From Jimgerdemannia flammicorona (lineage: Eukaryota > Mucoromycota > Endogonomycetes > Endogonales > Endogonaceae), in assembly GCA_003990745.1 (NCBI GenBank), contig RBNI01004369.1, positions 1-14,189 on the forward strand: a DNA stretch of 14,189 nt. The letters run 5' to 3'. Positions 6,871 through 14,189 of the stretch are shown piece after piece. A model generated the notes under the pieces. The model had not been told where the DNA came from. It did no database searches and saw only the letters and a list, made by a program, of their open reading frames with translations. Numbering within the stretch: the stretch's first letter is position 1; each line of letters begins with the position of its first letter. The position numbers and the translations under genes are program-made.

Positions 6871-7340
6871 TATTGGGCAATATCTTTACTGAGTTCAGGC
6901 TGTCCTTGGGCTGAAGCTCTACTAGGTGTAAGCCTCCAGGCTCTGAGGTTAAGGTGTGGCCATCTGGCTCCAGTAGAGAGATCTCAGAGATAATTGATTC
7001 CTCTTTTTTCATAGGATCTAGGGCTTCCATAAAGTTGGTGGCATCTTCTATCCATTCTTAGTAAGTTATATGTCTGATTAGAGTGAGGATGTCTTCTCCT
7101 AAATTATAGATCTTGAGGATCTTTCTTTCAGGTTTCTTAACTTAGCTTTTTCAGATCTGGGTTCTGTTGTCTCCTCTCTTTAGTATGTGGACCACAATAT
7201 CTTAACTGAGATGAATCTTCTGGTGTCTGCAGTCTTGGCAGTCAGGGTATTTTCCATAATTATAGTATCTCATTATTCTGAAATACTGCTCTTAGTTATT
7301 GATTTCTTATTGCTTTAGAAATCAGTATCTATCTTAGTCA
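6815..7340 (-). pseudogene. Gag C-terminal remnant with zinc-knuckle trace
   Basis: At 7253-7270 the minus strand reads Arg-Tyr-Tyr-Asn-Tyr-Gly-Lys. Restoring two G-to-A changes by eye gives the Cys-x2-Cys-Gly start of a nucleocapsid zinc knuckle, followed by Asp-Cys about eight residues later. Upstream (7270-7310) is a Gln/Glu/Asn-rich stretch with two TAA codons. Downstream the same frame is open from 7030 to a TAG at 6815, giving 71 codons without a recognised domain. The His ligand is not visible, so the knuckle call is moderate. Most of Gag is missing to the right. Confidence 0.5.
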
Positions 7341-7383
7341 TAGACTGGGGGAAGAGTAGACAGGGGATGTACTTCTATCACAG

Positions 7384-8058
7384 CATCTCTCTCTGGTAAC
7401 ATTCAGGTTACACAATCTTTGGGCAACACTCACAACATTGTTTTTGGAGAAAAATGACTAGCAACATAGTGATTAACAGATGTTCTGAGATATATACTGA
7501 GCAGGGAGGCCCTAGTACATTCAACTGGCAGTATGTGGGAAGGGGCTCTGGCTTGGGGGGAAGTATGAGGGGTCTGCTGGCAGGAGGATATGGAAAGAGA
7601 AGAAGCCAAGTTGGTGGACAGGAGATAGAGAGGGCAAGCTTCATAGATATAGTAAAGGAGAGACAGCCAGCATCTGGGCTGGAGGGCTGGCTGAGGAAGG
7701 GCAAGGAGGCAGCAAAGACTGTAGAGTGTGGGGGAGCAGCCCTTGGTGATGGGGGCAGTGGAGCTGAGAGTGTAGGGACTGAGCATGATGGCTGATGACA
7801 ATGAGACTGCTAATCTGAAAAAAAATCCAGATATAACTGCTGATGGCAGGGCTGAGAGGATGGGGCTTAGACAGATGGGGGACTTGGTAGATCTGGCAGA
7901 TGGTGTAATGGGCCTGGTAGTGGCCCTGTTACTCAAGAAGTCAATCTTAGAGTTTGTAGTTACTTTGTACTTCTGGGGCTTGGCAGTGATAGCAAAAATA
8001 GTACTGGGGCTAATTGCTAAGCAGGTGGCTGAAACAGTGTACATGAAGTTTCTGAACA
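7384..8058 (+). mobile_element. LINE copy B: 5' fragment
   Basis: From CATCTCT at 7384 this parallels the 5' end of LINE copy C from CATCTCT at 8059, through the untranslated leader and the first ~195 codons of ORF1. It stops near 8056 at the point equivalent to about 8732 in copy C. The two 5' ends start at the same place, which supports these as the true 5' end of the family. Copy B is clearly more decayed than C, with almost no CpG. It ends exactly where C begins, so C may have inserted into B, with the rest of B lying beyond the window. Confidence 0.85.
7466..8056 (+). pseudogene. LINE ORF1 N-terminal remnant (copy B)
   Basis: Similar to the first part of ORF1 in copy C, with shared stretches such as Gly-Gly-Pro-Ser, Gly-Arg-Gly-x-Gly-Leu-Gly-Gly, Met-Arg-Gly-Leu-Leu-Ala-Gly-Gly and Met-Gly-Leu-Val-Val-Ala. 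The start codon equivalent to copy C has become ATA (7466-7468), although an in-frame ATG lies 12 bases upstream. A frameshift near 7785-7795 moves the frame from +2 to +3. Apart from that, both halves are open, so this copy is less damaged by stop codons than copy A. Confidence 0.75.
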
Positions 8059-8139
8059 CATCTCTTTCCAGTACCATTCGGGTTACACAACCTTTGGAGA
8101 GCACTTATAACATCGTTTTGGTGAAAAGAGACTAACAAC
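8059..8139 (+). promoter_or_regulatory. LINE 5' untranslated leader
   Basis: An 81-base leader precedes the ORF1 ATG, and copy B has an equivalent leader. The ATG context is AACATGG, with A at -3 and G at +4, a strong eukaryotic start context. LINE promoters are internal, so this leader and the start of ORF1 probably contain it, but no specific element was recognised. Confidence 0.5.
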
Positions 8140-10170
8140 ATGGCAACCGACAAGCAACCTGAGGTGTGTACTGGGCAGGGTGGCCCAAGCGCTTTCGACT
8201 GGCAGCAGGTGGGGCGGGGTCCAGGCCTGGGGGGGGGCATGAGGGGGCTGCTGGCCGGTGGACGCAGAAGGGGTGGAGGAGGTGGTGGAGGCTTTGGATC
8301 TGGGAGGGCAAGCTTTGTGGAGACAGTAAAGGGGAGACAACAGGTGTCAGGACTGGAGGGCTGGCTGAGGAAGGGCAGGGAGACCGCAAAGGAGAAGGTG
8401 CCGGTGCAGGGGGAAGCAGCCCTTGGAAGAGGGGGCAGTAGAGCTGGGGGAGTAGCAGCTGGGGGGAGTGTGACTGCTGATGGCAGTGGGACTGTCGATC
8501 TGGAAAAAAATCCAGATGTGATGGCTGATGGTGAGGCTGAGCGGCTGAGACTTAGACAACAAGGGGACTTGGCCGATGGTGTAATGGGTCTGGTGGTGGC
8601 CCCGTTGCTCAAAAAATCGATCTCGGTGTTCACGGTTACACTGTGCTTCCGGGGCCTAGCGGTGACAGCGAAAATGGTATTGGGGCTCATCACTAAGCAG
8701 GTGGCAGGGGCTGCATCCATGAAGTTTTTGAAGGGCCTGGAGGGAGTGGAGGTTGGGTTTGAGGAGGCGGCTCCGTTGGAGGAGGCATTGAAGGTTGGAT
8801 TGGTGGTTGGCAAGGTGTGTGTTCCGATGGCGTGCTGTCTGAAGTGAGATCCGAGGGTGGTCCAACTGCTGGTAAAAGGAGTGCCAACGGTGACAGTGAT
8901 GGAGATGAGAAAGAGAGTTGAGGACTTCATGGCGGAATATGGAGAGGTGGTAGATGTCGGATTTCGGGTCTGGGAAGGGACTACACTCAGGACTGGGGAC
9001 GTGGATGTGCGGATCAGGCTGGCTGGGAAGGAAGCTACTGGAAAGGTGAGGGACTGGCCTTCGGCGATGGTCTGGGGAGTGATTTTGTGTAAGGTGACGA
9101 GGGTGAAAGGAAGTGAGGAGGAGGAGGAGGATTTGTTGGAAGTACTAGAGGAGTTGGAGGGTGCAGTGGAGAAGTGGGCGAAGGCTTGGGCGGCCTTTGT
9201 GGAGGCTACGCACTTGGAGGTGGTGGATGGAAAGTGGATTCGAGTGAGCAAGAAGCAGTGGGAAAGGGATCAGGGGCGTAGGAGGCAGAAAGAGTTGCTG
9301 GCCAAGCTGGACAACAGGCCACTGGGGAATGTGAGTGAGGGGAAGGGCGCCAGGGGTGCCGGAGCGAGTATCTGGGCTGGCGAGGGAGAGGGGAAGGACA
9401 AGAAGGTAGAAGGAGAGGATGGGGAGAAGACTAGTAAGGATCTATTTGCTGATGGCACGCTGGAGGTTTGGGAGGAGGATTGGGAGAGTTCCCCTACCCC
9501 TACCCCCCTTATTAGGCATGGCCCGGCTTCCCGAAACAGGGTGGTAGAGGACATGCAGATGCGAGGGGCCCAGAGGGTGCAATTCGGGGTTCCAGAGGTG
9601 GTGTATGGTGGACAGATGGTGGCTACTGGTGAGGAGGAACTGGTGGATGTCCCAGAGGTATAGGATGAGTCTGCGAGTGTCGGGGCTGACACCACTATGT
9701 TGGACGGAGGGAGGCCGGCGACTCCAGGAGGGAAGGAGGTGGGGAACTTGATTTGGATGTGGCGGATGATGAATGACCTGGCGGCAGAAGAGTTGGGGGA
9801 GGTGGACTTGTGGGTGATGAGTGATGAGCACTGGGCTGGAATACTGCAGGGGGATGGAGTGACAAAGGCATTGACAGCGGAAATTCTTACGGTGTACCTA
9901 GCAGAGGAAGGGTATGAGGTAGATAAGGAGAGGGAGGCAGAGATGGCAGTCATTGCAGGGGAGAGGGCTGAATACTGCTGGAACAAGCGCCATGGACTGC
10001 GGCTCTGGCAGGAAGTGTGCATTAAATATTGGGAGGAGTTCGAGGAGAAGGCTGATGATGAGATGAATGAACTGCTGGCTGGATTGGAGGCTCAGTGGAG
10101 GGAAGAGGAGGAGGTGGCTGCAGAACACAATCTGGACACGGCACGGGAGGAGATGAGCATGGAGCAGTAG
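8140..10170 (+). pseudogene. LINE ORF1 (RNA-binding Gag-like protein), two nonsense mutations
   Basis: ORF1 proteins bind element RNA and form the particle used in retrotransposition. This frame runs 676 codons plus stop, interrupted by TGA at 8845-8847 (codon 236) and TAG at 9661-9663 (codon 508), each one transition from CGA, CAG or TGG. The N-terminus has a Gly/Arg-rich tract (residues ~25-55). Residues ~240-325 look like an RRM-type fold: a Leu-Leu-Val-Lys-Gly-Val-Pro strand, an amphipathic helix, then Val-Val-Asp-Val-Gly-Phe. The middle is acidic. The C-terminus is Glu-rich and helical, likely coiled coil. No CCHC zinc knuckle was found. The same frame continues past the terminal TAG into ORF2. 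The 5' third is duplicated in copy B. Confidence 0.75.
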
Positions 10171-10200
10171 AGATCGATTGACAAAACAACGTATTTTATT

Positions 10201-12867
10201 ATGAACAGTACAACCAACATTTTTTCTTTAAATGTGAATGGGCTACAGGGGACTACTCGACGTAGAAACATTTTTTCTTGGATGAAGGGATTGGAGGCCG
10301 ATCTCTTCTTACTGCAGAATGTTAGGTGTGAGGATGATTTCGATAAGAAGGAGTGGACGAGGGAATGGGGAGGTGCCGCAATTTGGAAGGGCAAGGTTGG
10401 AATTTTGGTTCGGAGAGGTAGAGGGGAGATACAGGATGTGGGATGCTGGAGGGAGAGACTAGTCTGGGGAGAGTGGATTTGTGCAGGCTGAGAGCCAGTT
10501 ACTGTTGGCTCCTGCTACTGTCCTGCAGTACGGGGTGAGTAGGTAGATTGGATGACAGGTTTACTGGAGAATGTGAACTTTGTAGAGGCTGGGGTGGATG
10601 TGCTTGGGGGTGACTTCAATATGGTTCAGGACACCCTACTGGATAGAACAGATGGAGGGCGAGGTGCTGAGAGCAGGAGTGGAGGACTAGCAGCTTGGGA
10701 GGAGTTCGAGAGACTAAGTGCACTGGTAGACACTGGGAGGGAGTGCTGGGGGAATAGGAGGGTTTATACACATTGGGCAGGGGGTCTGGGGACAAGAATC
10801 GACTGGATACTGATAGCCAGCTGCTGGGGCCTAGATGTTTGGAAGTCATTGGAGGTAGAATGGTGTCCATGATCGGACCACTGGGGGCTTTTGGGACAGG
10901 GGTGTTTTGGGGGAAGTGGGGATGGGCCTGGACATTGGCGCCTCAATTCCTCTTTGTTAGATGACAAGACCCAGTGGGATGGGTGGGCTACAGACATTCA
11001 GCAGAGGGTGGAGAGTTGGTGGCAGGAAGGTGTCTCTGTGGGAGTTCGGTGGATGAGGTTGAAGGAGATGGCCAAGATCTATTGGAGCGAGGCTGGCAAG
11101 AAGGCTGGGAGGTAGAGGAGACATAGAGTGCGATGGGCTTCTACTAGATTAACTAAGCTACTGGAGGAGTGGGCGAGGTTAAGAATGTTGGAGGGGGAAG
11201 AGGATTGGAGGTTAATGAGGGTGAAAATGGAGGTCAGGGAGCTACAACAGGTGCTGCGGGAAGAAGAGGAAGTGAGGGTACAGGGTTTGGCAGCATATCT
11301 CCGCTGGCAGGATTTGGAGGAAGGGGAGAGGCCTTCCAAGTTTCTTACAAGGGCTCTTAGGGCGAGACGAGTACAGCAGCAGTGGGAAGGGGTGCTGGGT
11401 TCCAAAGGTGTACTGGTGCATGGAGTACAGGACATTCTTGGATCACTGAAGGAGAGATGGAGTGGATTGTGGAGTGAGGAGGAGGGTGGGGCAGATGCTG
11501 TGACTATTGACCGAGCATTGGAGGATTGGCACCCACCACAAGTTGAGGGGCTAGATGACCTGGTGATGCTGGTACAGGAAGATGAGATCCACCAGGTTCT
11601 TGCTGCGACAATGCCAGGTACGGCACCTGGAGAGGATGGTCTGCCCTGGGACTTTTGGAAGCGAATGGTTGGAGTTCCAGGGGTGATGAGAGAGATGACA
11701 GTATTGTGTGACTCCATTCTACAGACTGGGAGGTGGGTGGGGGAGCAAGACCTTGGGCTGGTGATGCTGCTATATAAAAACAAAGGAAGGCAGGAGGATT
11801 GGAAGAATTGGCGGCTGATAATGTTGCTTGATATGGACAGGAAGTTGGTGACCAAGGTGGTGGTGGCGAGATTGCAGAAGGTGGCCCAGCAAGTTGTGGG
11901 TATGGAGCAGAGGGGATTTGTGGGCGGTCGGCTCATCAGGGATGGCACTGCCTGGGTACATGGAGTTATTGAAGGGGCAAGAGCCTGTGGACTGGATGGG
12001 CGACTAGTCTTCTTGGACCAGGAGAAGGCTTATGACCGGGTGCGCAGAGTCTGGCTGGTGAAAGTTTTGGATAGAATGGGAGTTCCGCCCCAATTCCGGT
12101 CAGCGATGGTCAGCCTACTGGAAGGGAGTAGGGCTGCGCTCATGTGTAATGGTCATCGAGGGGTAGCATTCCCCTTGGGCAGGGGAGTGCCCCAGGGGGA
12201 CCCACTGTCCCCCATTTTGTATGCTCTTTCTCTGGAACCCCTTATGGATAGAATTTGGTGGAAGATAGAAGGACTCTCTGTTTTTGGCATAGAATGGAAA
12301 GTTGGGGCCTTCACAGATGACATGGTGGTTGGTTTGGGTTCGATTGCTGACATTGAAGAACTCAAGAAGACTGTGGAGTGGTATGAGGAGCACTCAGGAG
12401 CGAAGTTGAATTGGCATAAGTGTGAAATAATGGTGCTCGGCAATGGTTTGGTGGGAGGGAAGGTTATAGGAACAATCGTCCCCACTGGGTGAGGTGGTAC
12501 AGTACTTGGGCATCTATCTGTCTGTCTATGGGTCGGTACTGCCCAGGCTATGGTGGGAGCAGAGGATTGGAATCTGAGAGGAGGCCCTGCAGAGTTGGGG
12601 GGGTAGACATTTTTCTCTGGCAGGAAGGGTCTCAATTTTGAATGTCTACTGGCTGCCGAAGTTGTGGTACCTGGCTTATCATCTGGACTTCCCAGCTTGG
12701 GTGGTGAAGTGGTTGGTGAAGTCAGCAAAGGGATGAATCTGGGCTGGAAGGCAGAGTCAGATTGATTGGGAGACCTTGTCCCTACCAGTGGCGAGAGGTG
12801 GTCTGGGGCTAGTTGACTTCCCAAAAAGACTGTGCTGCTTGAGGGCATGGTGGCTAAAGAGGGCAGT
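10201..12867 (+). pseudogene. LINE ORF2: endonuclease-reverse transcriptase, broken and truncated
   Basis: ORF2 nicks the target and copies element RNA at the nick. The exonuclease-endonuclease-phosphatase domain shows Asn-Val-Asn-Gly-Leu (10231-10245), Gly-Asp-Phe-Asn (10609-10620) and Ser-Asp-His (10873-10881). The catalytic Glu expected after Leu-Leu-Gln is Asn (10318-10320). A linker ends with His-Trp-Arg-Leu-Asn-Ser-Ser-Leu-Leu. Reverse transcriptase motifs follow: Pro-Gly-Glu-Asp-Gly (11617-11640), Phe-Leu-Asp-Gln-Glu-Lys-Ala-Tyr-Asp (12010-12036), Gln-Gly-Asp-Pro-Leu-Ser-Pro (12193-12213), Phe-Thr-Asp-Asp (12310-12321). Stops are at 10492, 10546, 10870 and 11113. One extra C in the C-run 12480-12483 shifts the frame, with further TGA at 12575 and 12734. 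The 454-codon RT block 11128-12492 is open. The gypsy LTR removes the zinc-finger end. Confidence 0.88.
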
Positions 12868-12986
12868 TGTAACGGTTCTAGTTTCTAAATGAGGAAGCGA
12901 CTAGTTCTGGTAATCCTAAGTAGCTCGAAGAGATACTAAGGGTTCAAGTGTTCTCGAAGGATTTCTGAGAGAAAATATTCTGAAGC

Positions 12987-12992
12987 TTTATT
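12987..12992 (-). terminator. AATAAA in the younger LTR
   Basis: The minus strand reads AATAAA 18 bases downstream of the TATA box. In an LTR this can serve as the polyadenylation signal for the element transcript. Confidence 0.45.
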
Positions 12993-13009
12993 CATGAGAA
13001 CAAAGGAGA

Positions 13010-13017
13010 TATTTATA
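13010..13017 (-). promoter_or_regulatory. TATA box in the younger LTR
   Basis: The minus strand reads TATAAATA here, about 254 bases from the LTR 5' end. The position fits a U3 core promoter for RNA polymerase II. The same sequence would occur in the 5' LTR and drive the element. Confidence 0.55.
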
Positions 13018-13271
13018 CAAGATCTGAAAGAAGGATCTGGAAGGATCTGAGAAATCAAAGGAAAATGCCAAGAGGAAAGTTCTCGGCAAAGATGACAAAT
13101 GATGATGAATAAAGTTCTACAAGTTTCCAGGACATTCAGTGACTAACTAAATAAGTACTAGTTAATGCTTGGCACCAAGAAGGGGATTTCTAAGTACGCG
13201 GAAAGTGCCGGAAGGTTATAGAATATTCGAGAAAGACAGAGAAAAGAAATAAACTACGCTAAAATATTACA

Positions 13272-13284
13272 TCTCCCTCTCCTT
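13272..13284 (-). other. Polypurine tract of the younger gypsy element
   Basis: Thirteen uninterrupted purines on the minus strand (AAGGAGAGGGAGA) directly precede the LTR start TGTAATATTT. This is the plus-strand primer site and fixes the LTR right edge. Confidence 0.85.
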
Positions 13285-13285
13285 A

Positions 13286-13310
13286 AGAATCAACGTCCTC
13301 GTTGAATTCT
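13286..13310 (-). repeat. Hairpin next to the polypurine tract
   Basis: Plus-strand AGAATCAACG (13286-13295) pairs with CGTTGAATTCT (13300-13310) with one bulged A and a 4-base loop. It lies one base from the polypurine tract. The old gypsy element has a perfect hairpin in the same place. Confidence 0.55.
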
Positions 13311-13584
13311 CAAAGTTACACATAATAAACAATAAGACTAAAAGAAACCTCAAATTAAATATGTCGACTCATTGGCAAGGATTGGCCATCCTTGTATAAG
13401 GCGAGGGCCAAAGTATCATCTTGATCAGATGAGAACTGGTTCAAACCTCATTGGTTGCAGGATTTATAGGGTTCTCCTGTATCTCTTGTTTCTGATGCTG
13501 TATCCCTTAGAGAGCCCTGATACGTAATGTGCCTGATCAGCACAGTAGGTCATCTACTATCTAAGGGGAGAACCTCACAGGCAG
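13311..13584. other. 3' untranslated region of the younger gypsy element
   Basis: No open reading frame or domain was found between the Pol stop codon and the polypurine hairpin. A short near-palindrome, AAGGATTGGCCATCCTT, is at about 13377-13393. Nothing else is recognised. Confidence 0.5.
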
Positions 13585-14189
13585 TCAATGAGCTCCTTTT
13601 TGCTCAAACTCTTGGATGAGGTCTTGAGAGTTCTTGAGATTGGCGGCAGGTTCCCAAGTGGCGTCATATTCAGGGTAACCCATCCACTTGACTAGGTATT
13701 CTGTGCAATGGTATCGGACTCGCTTGTCTAAGATTTTCTCGACTTCATACTCAATGTGGTCTTCAACTATGACTGGTGCTGATGGTGTCGGAATTCGGCC
13801 AGGGTATGGGGGTGACTGGTTCCAGGCCTTGAGTTGTGACATACGGAATACTGGGTATATATGCATGGTTGTTGGCAAGTTGAGATGGTAAGACCAGGTA
13901 GAGACTTGCTCGGTGATTTCGAAGGGTCCAAGGTACTTGGGCTGGAATTTGGCTGACTGGCGGTTGACTTGAGATTGAACCTTGATGTTGTTGGCTTTGA
14001 GTAGAACCATATCACCAATATTGTATATGACATCTCGCCGCTTCTTGTCTGCATACTTAGCTTGATGTTGCTGAGCCTTTTGCAGGTTTGTAGTAGCGAT
14101 CTTGAGAAGGGAATCCATTTTGTCGATAAGGTTCTGGGCTGTGGGGACTTGAGTGTGACTGGATTGCTGGAATTGGACTAGACTTGCAG
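13585..14189 (-). CDS. Ty3/gypsy Pol C-terminus: integrase GPY/F module and chromodomain (partial)
   Basis: The minus-strand frame is open from the window edge to a stop at 13585-13587. The first Met is at 14118, but 23 further codons upstream are open and integrase-like, so the true start lies beyond the window. Counting from that Met, residues ~28-40 give the Asp-x-Val-Leu-Leu segment of integrase. Residues 60-90 are the GPY/F module with Tyr-Leu-Gly-Pro-Phe (13849-13941). Residues 124-174 are a chromodomain (13597-13749) with Glu-Tyr-Glu-Val-Glu-Lys-Ile-Leu, Tyr-Leu-Val-Lys-Trp and Ala-Thr-Trp-Glu-Pro. This belongs to a chromovirus-type element, whose chromodomain is known to bind modified histones and steer integration. 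No stop or frameshift is seen in 200 codons, unlike everything to the left, so the insertion is recent. An LTR and polypurine tract follow in the right order. Confidence 0.93.
   Translation of the reverse strand, partial: ASLVQFQQSSHTQVPTAQNLIDKMDSLLKIATTNLQKAQQHQAKYADKKRRDVIYNIGDMVLLKANNIKVQSQVNRQSAKFQPKYLGPFEITEQVSTWSYHLNLPTTMHIYPVFRMSQLKAWNQSPPYPGRIPTPSAPVIVEDHIEYEVEKILDKRVRYHCTEYLVKWMGYPEYDATWEPAANLKNSQDLIQEFEQKGAH

Larger units (their letters stand above)
3059..7380 (-). mobile_element. Old Ty3/gypsy element with dUTPase, 5' end missing
   Basis: The minus strand carries, in order from about 7330 down, a Gag zinc-knuckle remnant, a dUTPase, an unassigned segment, reverse transcriptase, RNase H, integrase, polypurine tract and LTR. 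RT, then RNase H, then integrase is the Ty3/gypsy order. Every domain is broken by stop codons (mostly TAG from TGG or CAG) and several frameshifts. I counted only four CpG in the internal region (4224, 4713, 5813, 6347). The 5' end (rest of Gag, primer-binding site and 5' LTR) is absent, apparently cut by the LINE fragment that starts at 7384. No chromodomain follows the integrase, so this is a different family from the element at the right edge. Confidence 0.85.
8059..12867 (+). mobile_element. LINE copy C: near full-length Tad1-like non-LTR retrotransposon
   Basis: The element has a short leader (8059-8139), ORF1 (8140-10170), a 30-base spacer, and ORF2 with an endonuclease then reverse transcriptase. 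It is cut at 12867 by an LTR. Gene order and the apurinic-type endonuclease place it in the Tad1/I/Jockey-like part of LINE diversity; Tad1-like is my best reading given the fungal setting. The plus strand is markedly G-rich and C-poor, and CpG is common, unlike copies A and B. It is a relatively recent but inactivated copy with seven in-frame stop codons upstream of the frameshift (counting the ORF1 terminal TAG), one frameshift and two later stops. Confidence 0.88.
12868..13271 (-). repeat. 3' LTR of the younger, chromodomain Ty3/gypsy element
   Basis: On the plus strand the LTR runs from TGTAAC (12868) to ATTACA (13271), giving 404 bp with TG/CA ends and a short imperfect inverted repeat. 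Pol similarity lies to the right on the minus strand and a polypurine tract abuts the right end, so this is the 3' LTR. It interrupts LINE copy C cleanly after 12867. The five bases before it, GCAGT, are the predicted target site duplication; the partner is beyond the window. Confidence 0.85.

Noticed and set aside
6966..6983. Leu-Ser-Thr-Gly-Ala reading that resembles an aspartic protease Asp-Thr-Gly-Ala motif
   Set aside because: The catalytic Asp is absent, two base changes would be needed, and no flanking protease similarity is visible. The other frame there is also open.
8010..9251. Minus-strand open frame of 413 codons opposite LINE ORF1, with shorter ones at 7430-8104, 9270-10022, 11079-11948 and 12153-12848
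   Set aside because: These are Ser/Pro/Thr-rich antisense shadows. The LINE sense strand is G-rich and rarely uses TTA, CTA or TCA, so its complement lacks stops. None shows a domain, and the sense strand carries clear LINE motifs.
8140..11115. Possible stop-codon reassignment, since all LINE stops are TAG or TGA
   Set aside because: Repeat-directed transitions explain the pattern, the old copies decay the same way, and the gypsy Pol frame on the right reads normally to its terminal stop.
1..14189. tRNA, rRNA or other structured RNA genes
   Set aside because: No cloverleaf, A/B-box pair or conserved rRNA stretch was found by reading either strand. A covariance-model scan would be needed to be certain.

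Overview
The window looks like a gene-poor, repeat-rich stretch of a fungal genome. It appears to hold no host gene. The coding remnants belong to a Tad1-like non-LTR retrotransposon (LINE) family and to two Ty3/gypsy LTR retrotransposons, one carrying a chromodomain. The older pieces show heavy transition decay and almost no CpG, which fits fungal RIP or methylation-driven mutation. No ribosomal, tRNA or host marker is present, so the organism cannot be named more closely than a fungus, probably filamentous.

Layout. 1-240 is non-element flank that still contains CpG. 241-2083 (+) is a 5'-truncated, heavily decayed LINE (copy A) ending in AATAAA and an A-rich tail. Inside it, in antisense, is a 100-bp LINE 3' end flanked by a perfect 19-bp target site duplication. 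2084-2621 is unassigned AT-rich sequence with degenerate short repeats. 2622 to about 7380 (-) is an old Ty3/gypsy element: LTR 2622-3058, polypurine tract, then in reverse order integrase, RNase H, reverse transcriptase, a dUTPase domain and a Gag zinc-knuckle remnant. Its 5' end is missing. 7384-8058 (+) is a 5' fragment of the same LINE family (copy B). It runs directly into a near full-length LINE (copy C, 8059-12867) with ORF1, endonuclease and reverse transcriptase in a single frame broken by nonsense codons. Copy C is cut at 12868 by the LTR (12868-13271) of a second Ty3/gypsy element on the minus strand. The chromodomain-bearing Pol C-terminus of that element (13585-14189) is uninterrupted and runs off the right edge.

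How it fits together. The window reads as a nest of insertions, oldest on the left and youngest on the right. Old gypsy was hit by LINE B, B was probably hit by LINE C, and C was hit by the chromodomain gypsy. CpG content and reading-frame integrity rise in the same direction. The most unusual item is the dUTPase, with all five family motifs visible between the Gag zinc knuckle and the reverse transcriptase of the old gypsy element. I found no CRISPR array, tRNA, rRNA or bacterial-type operon.
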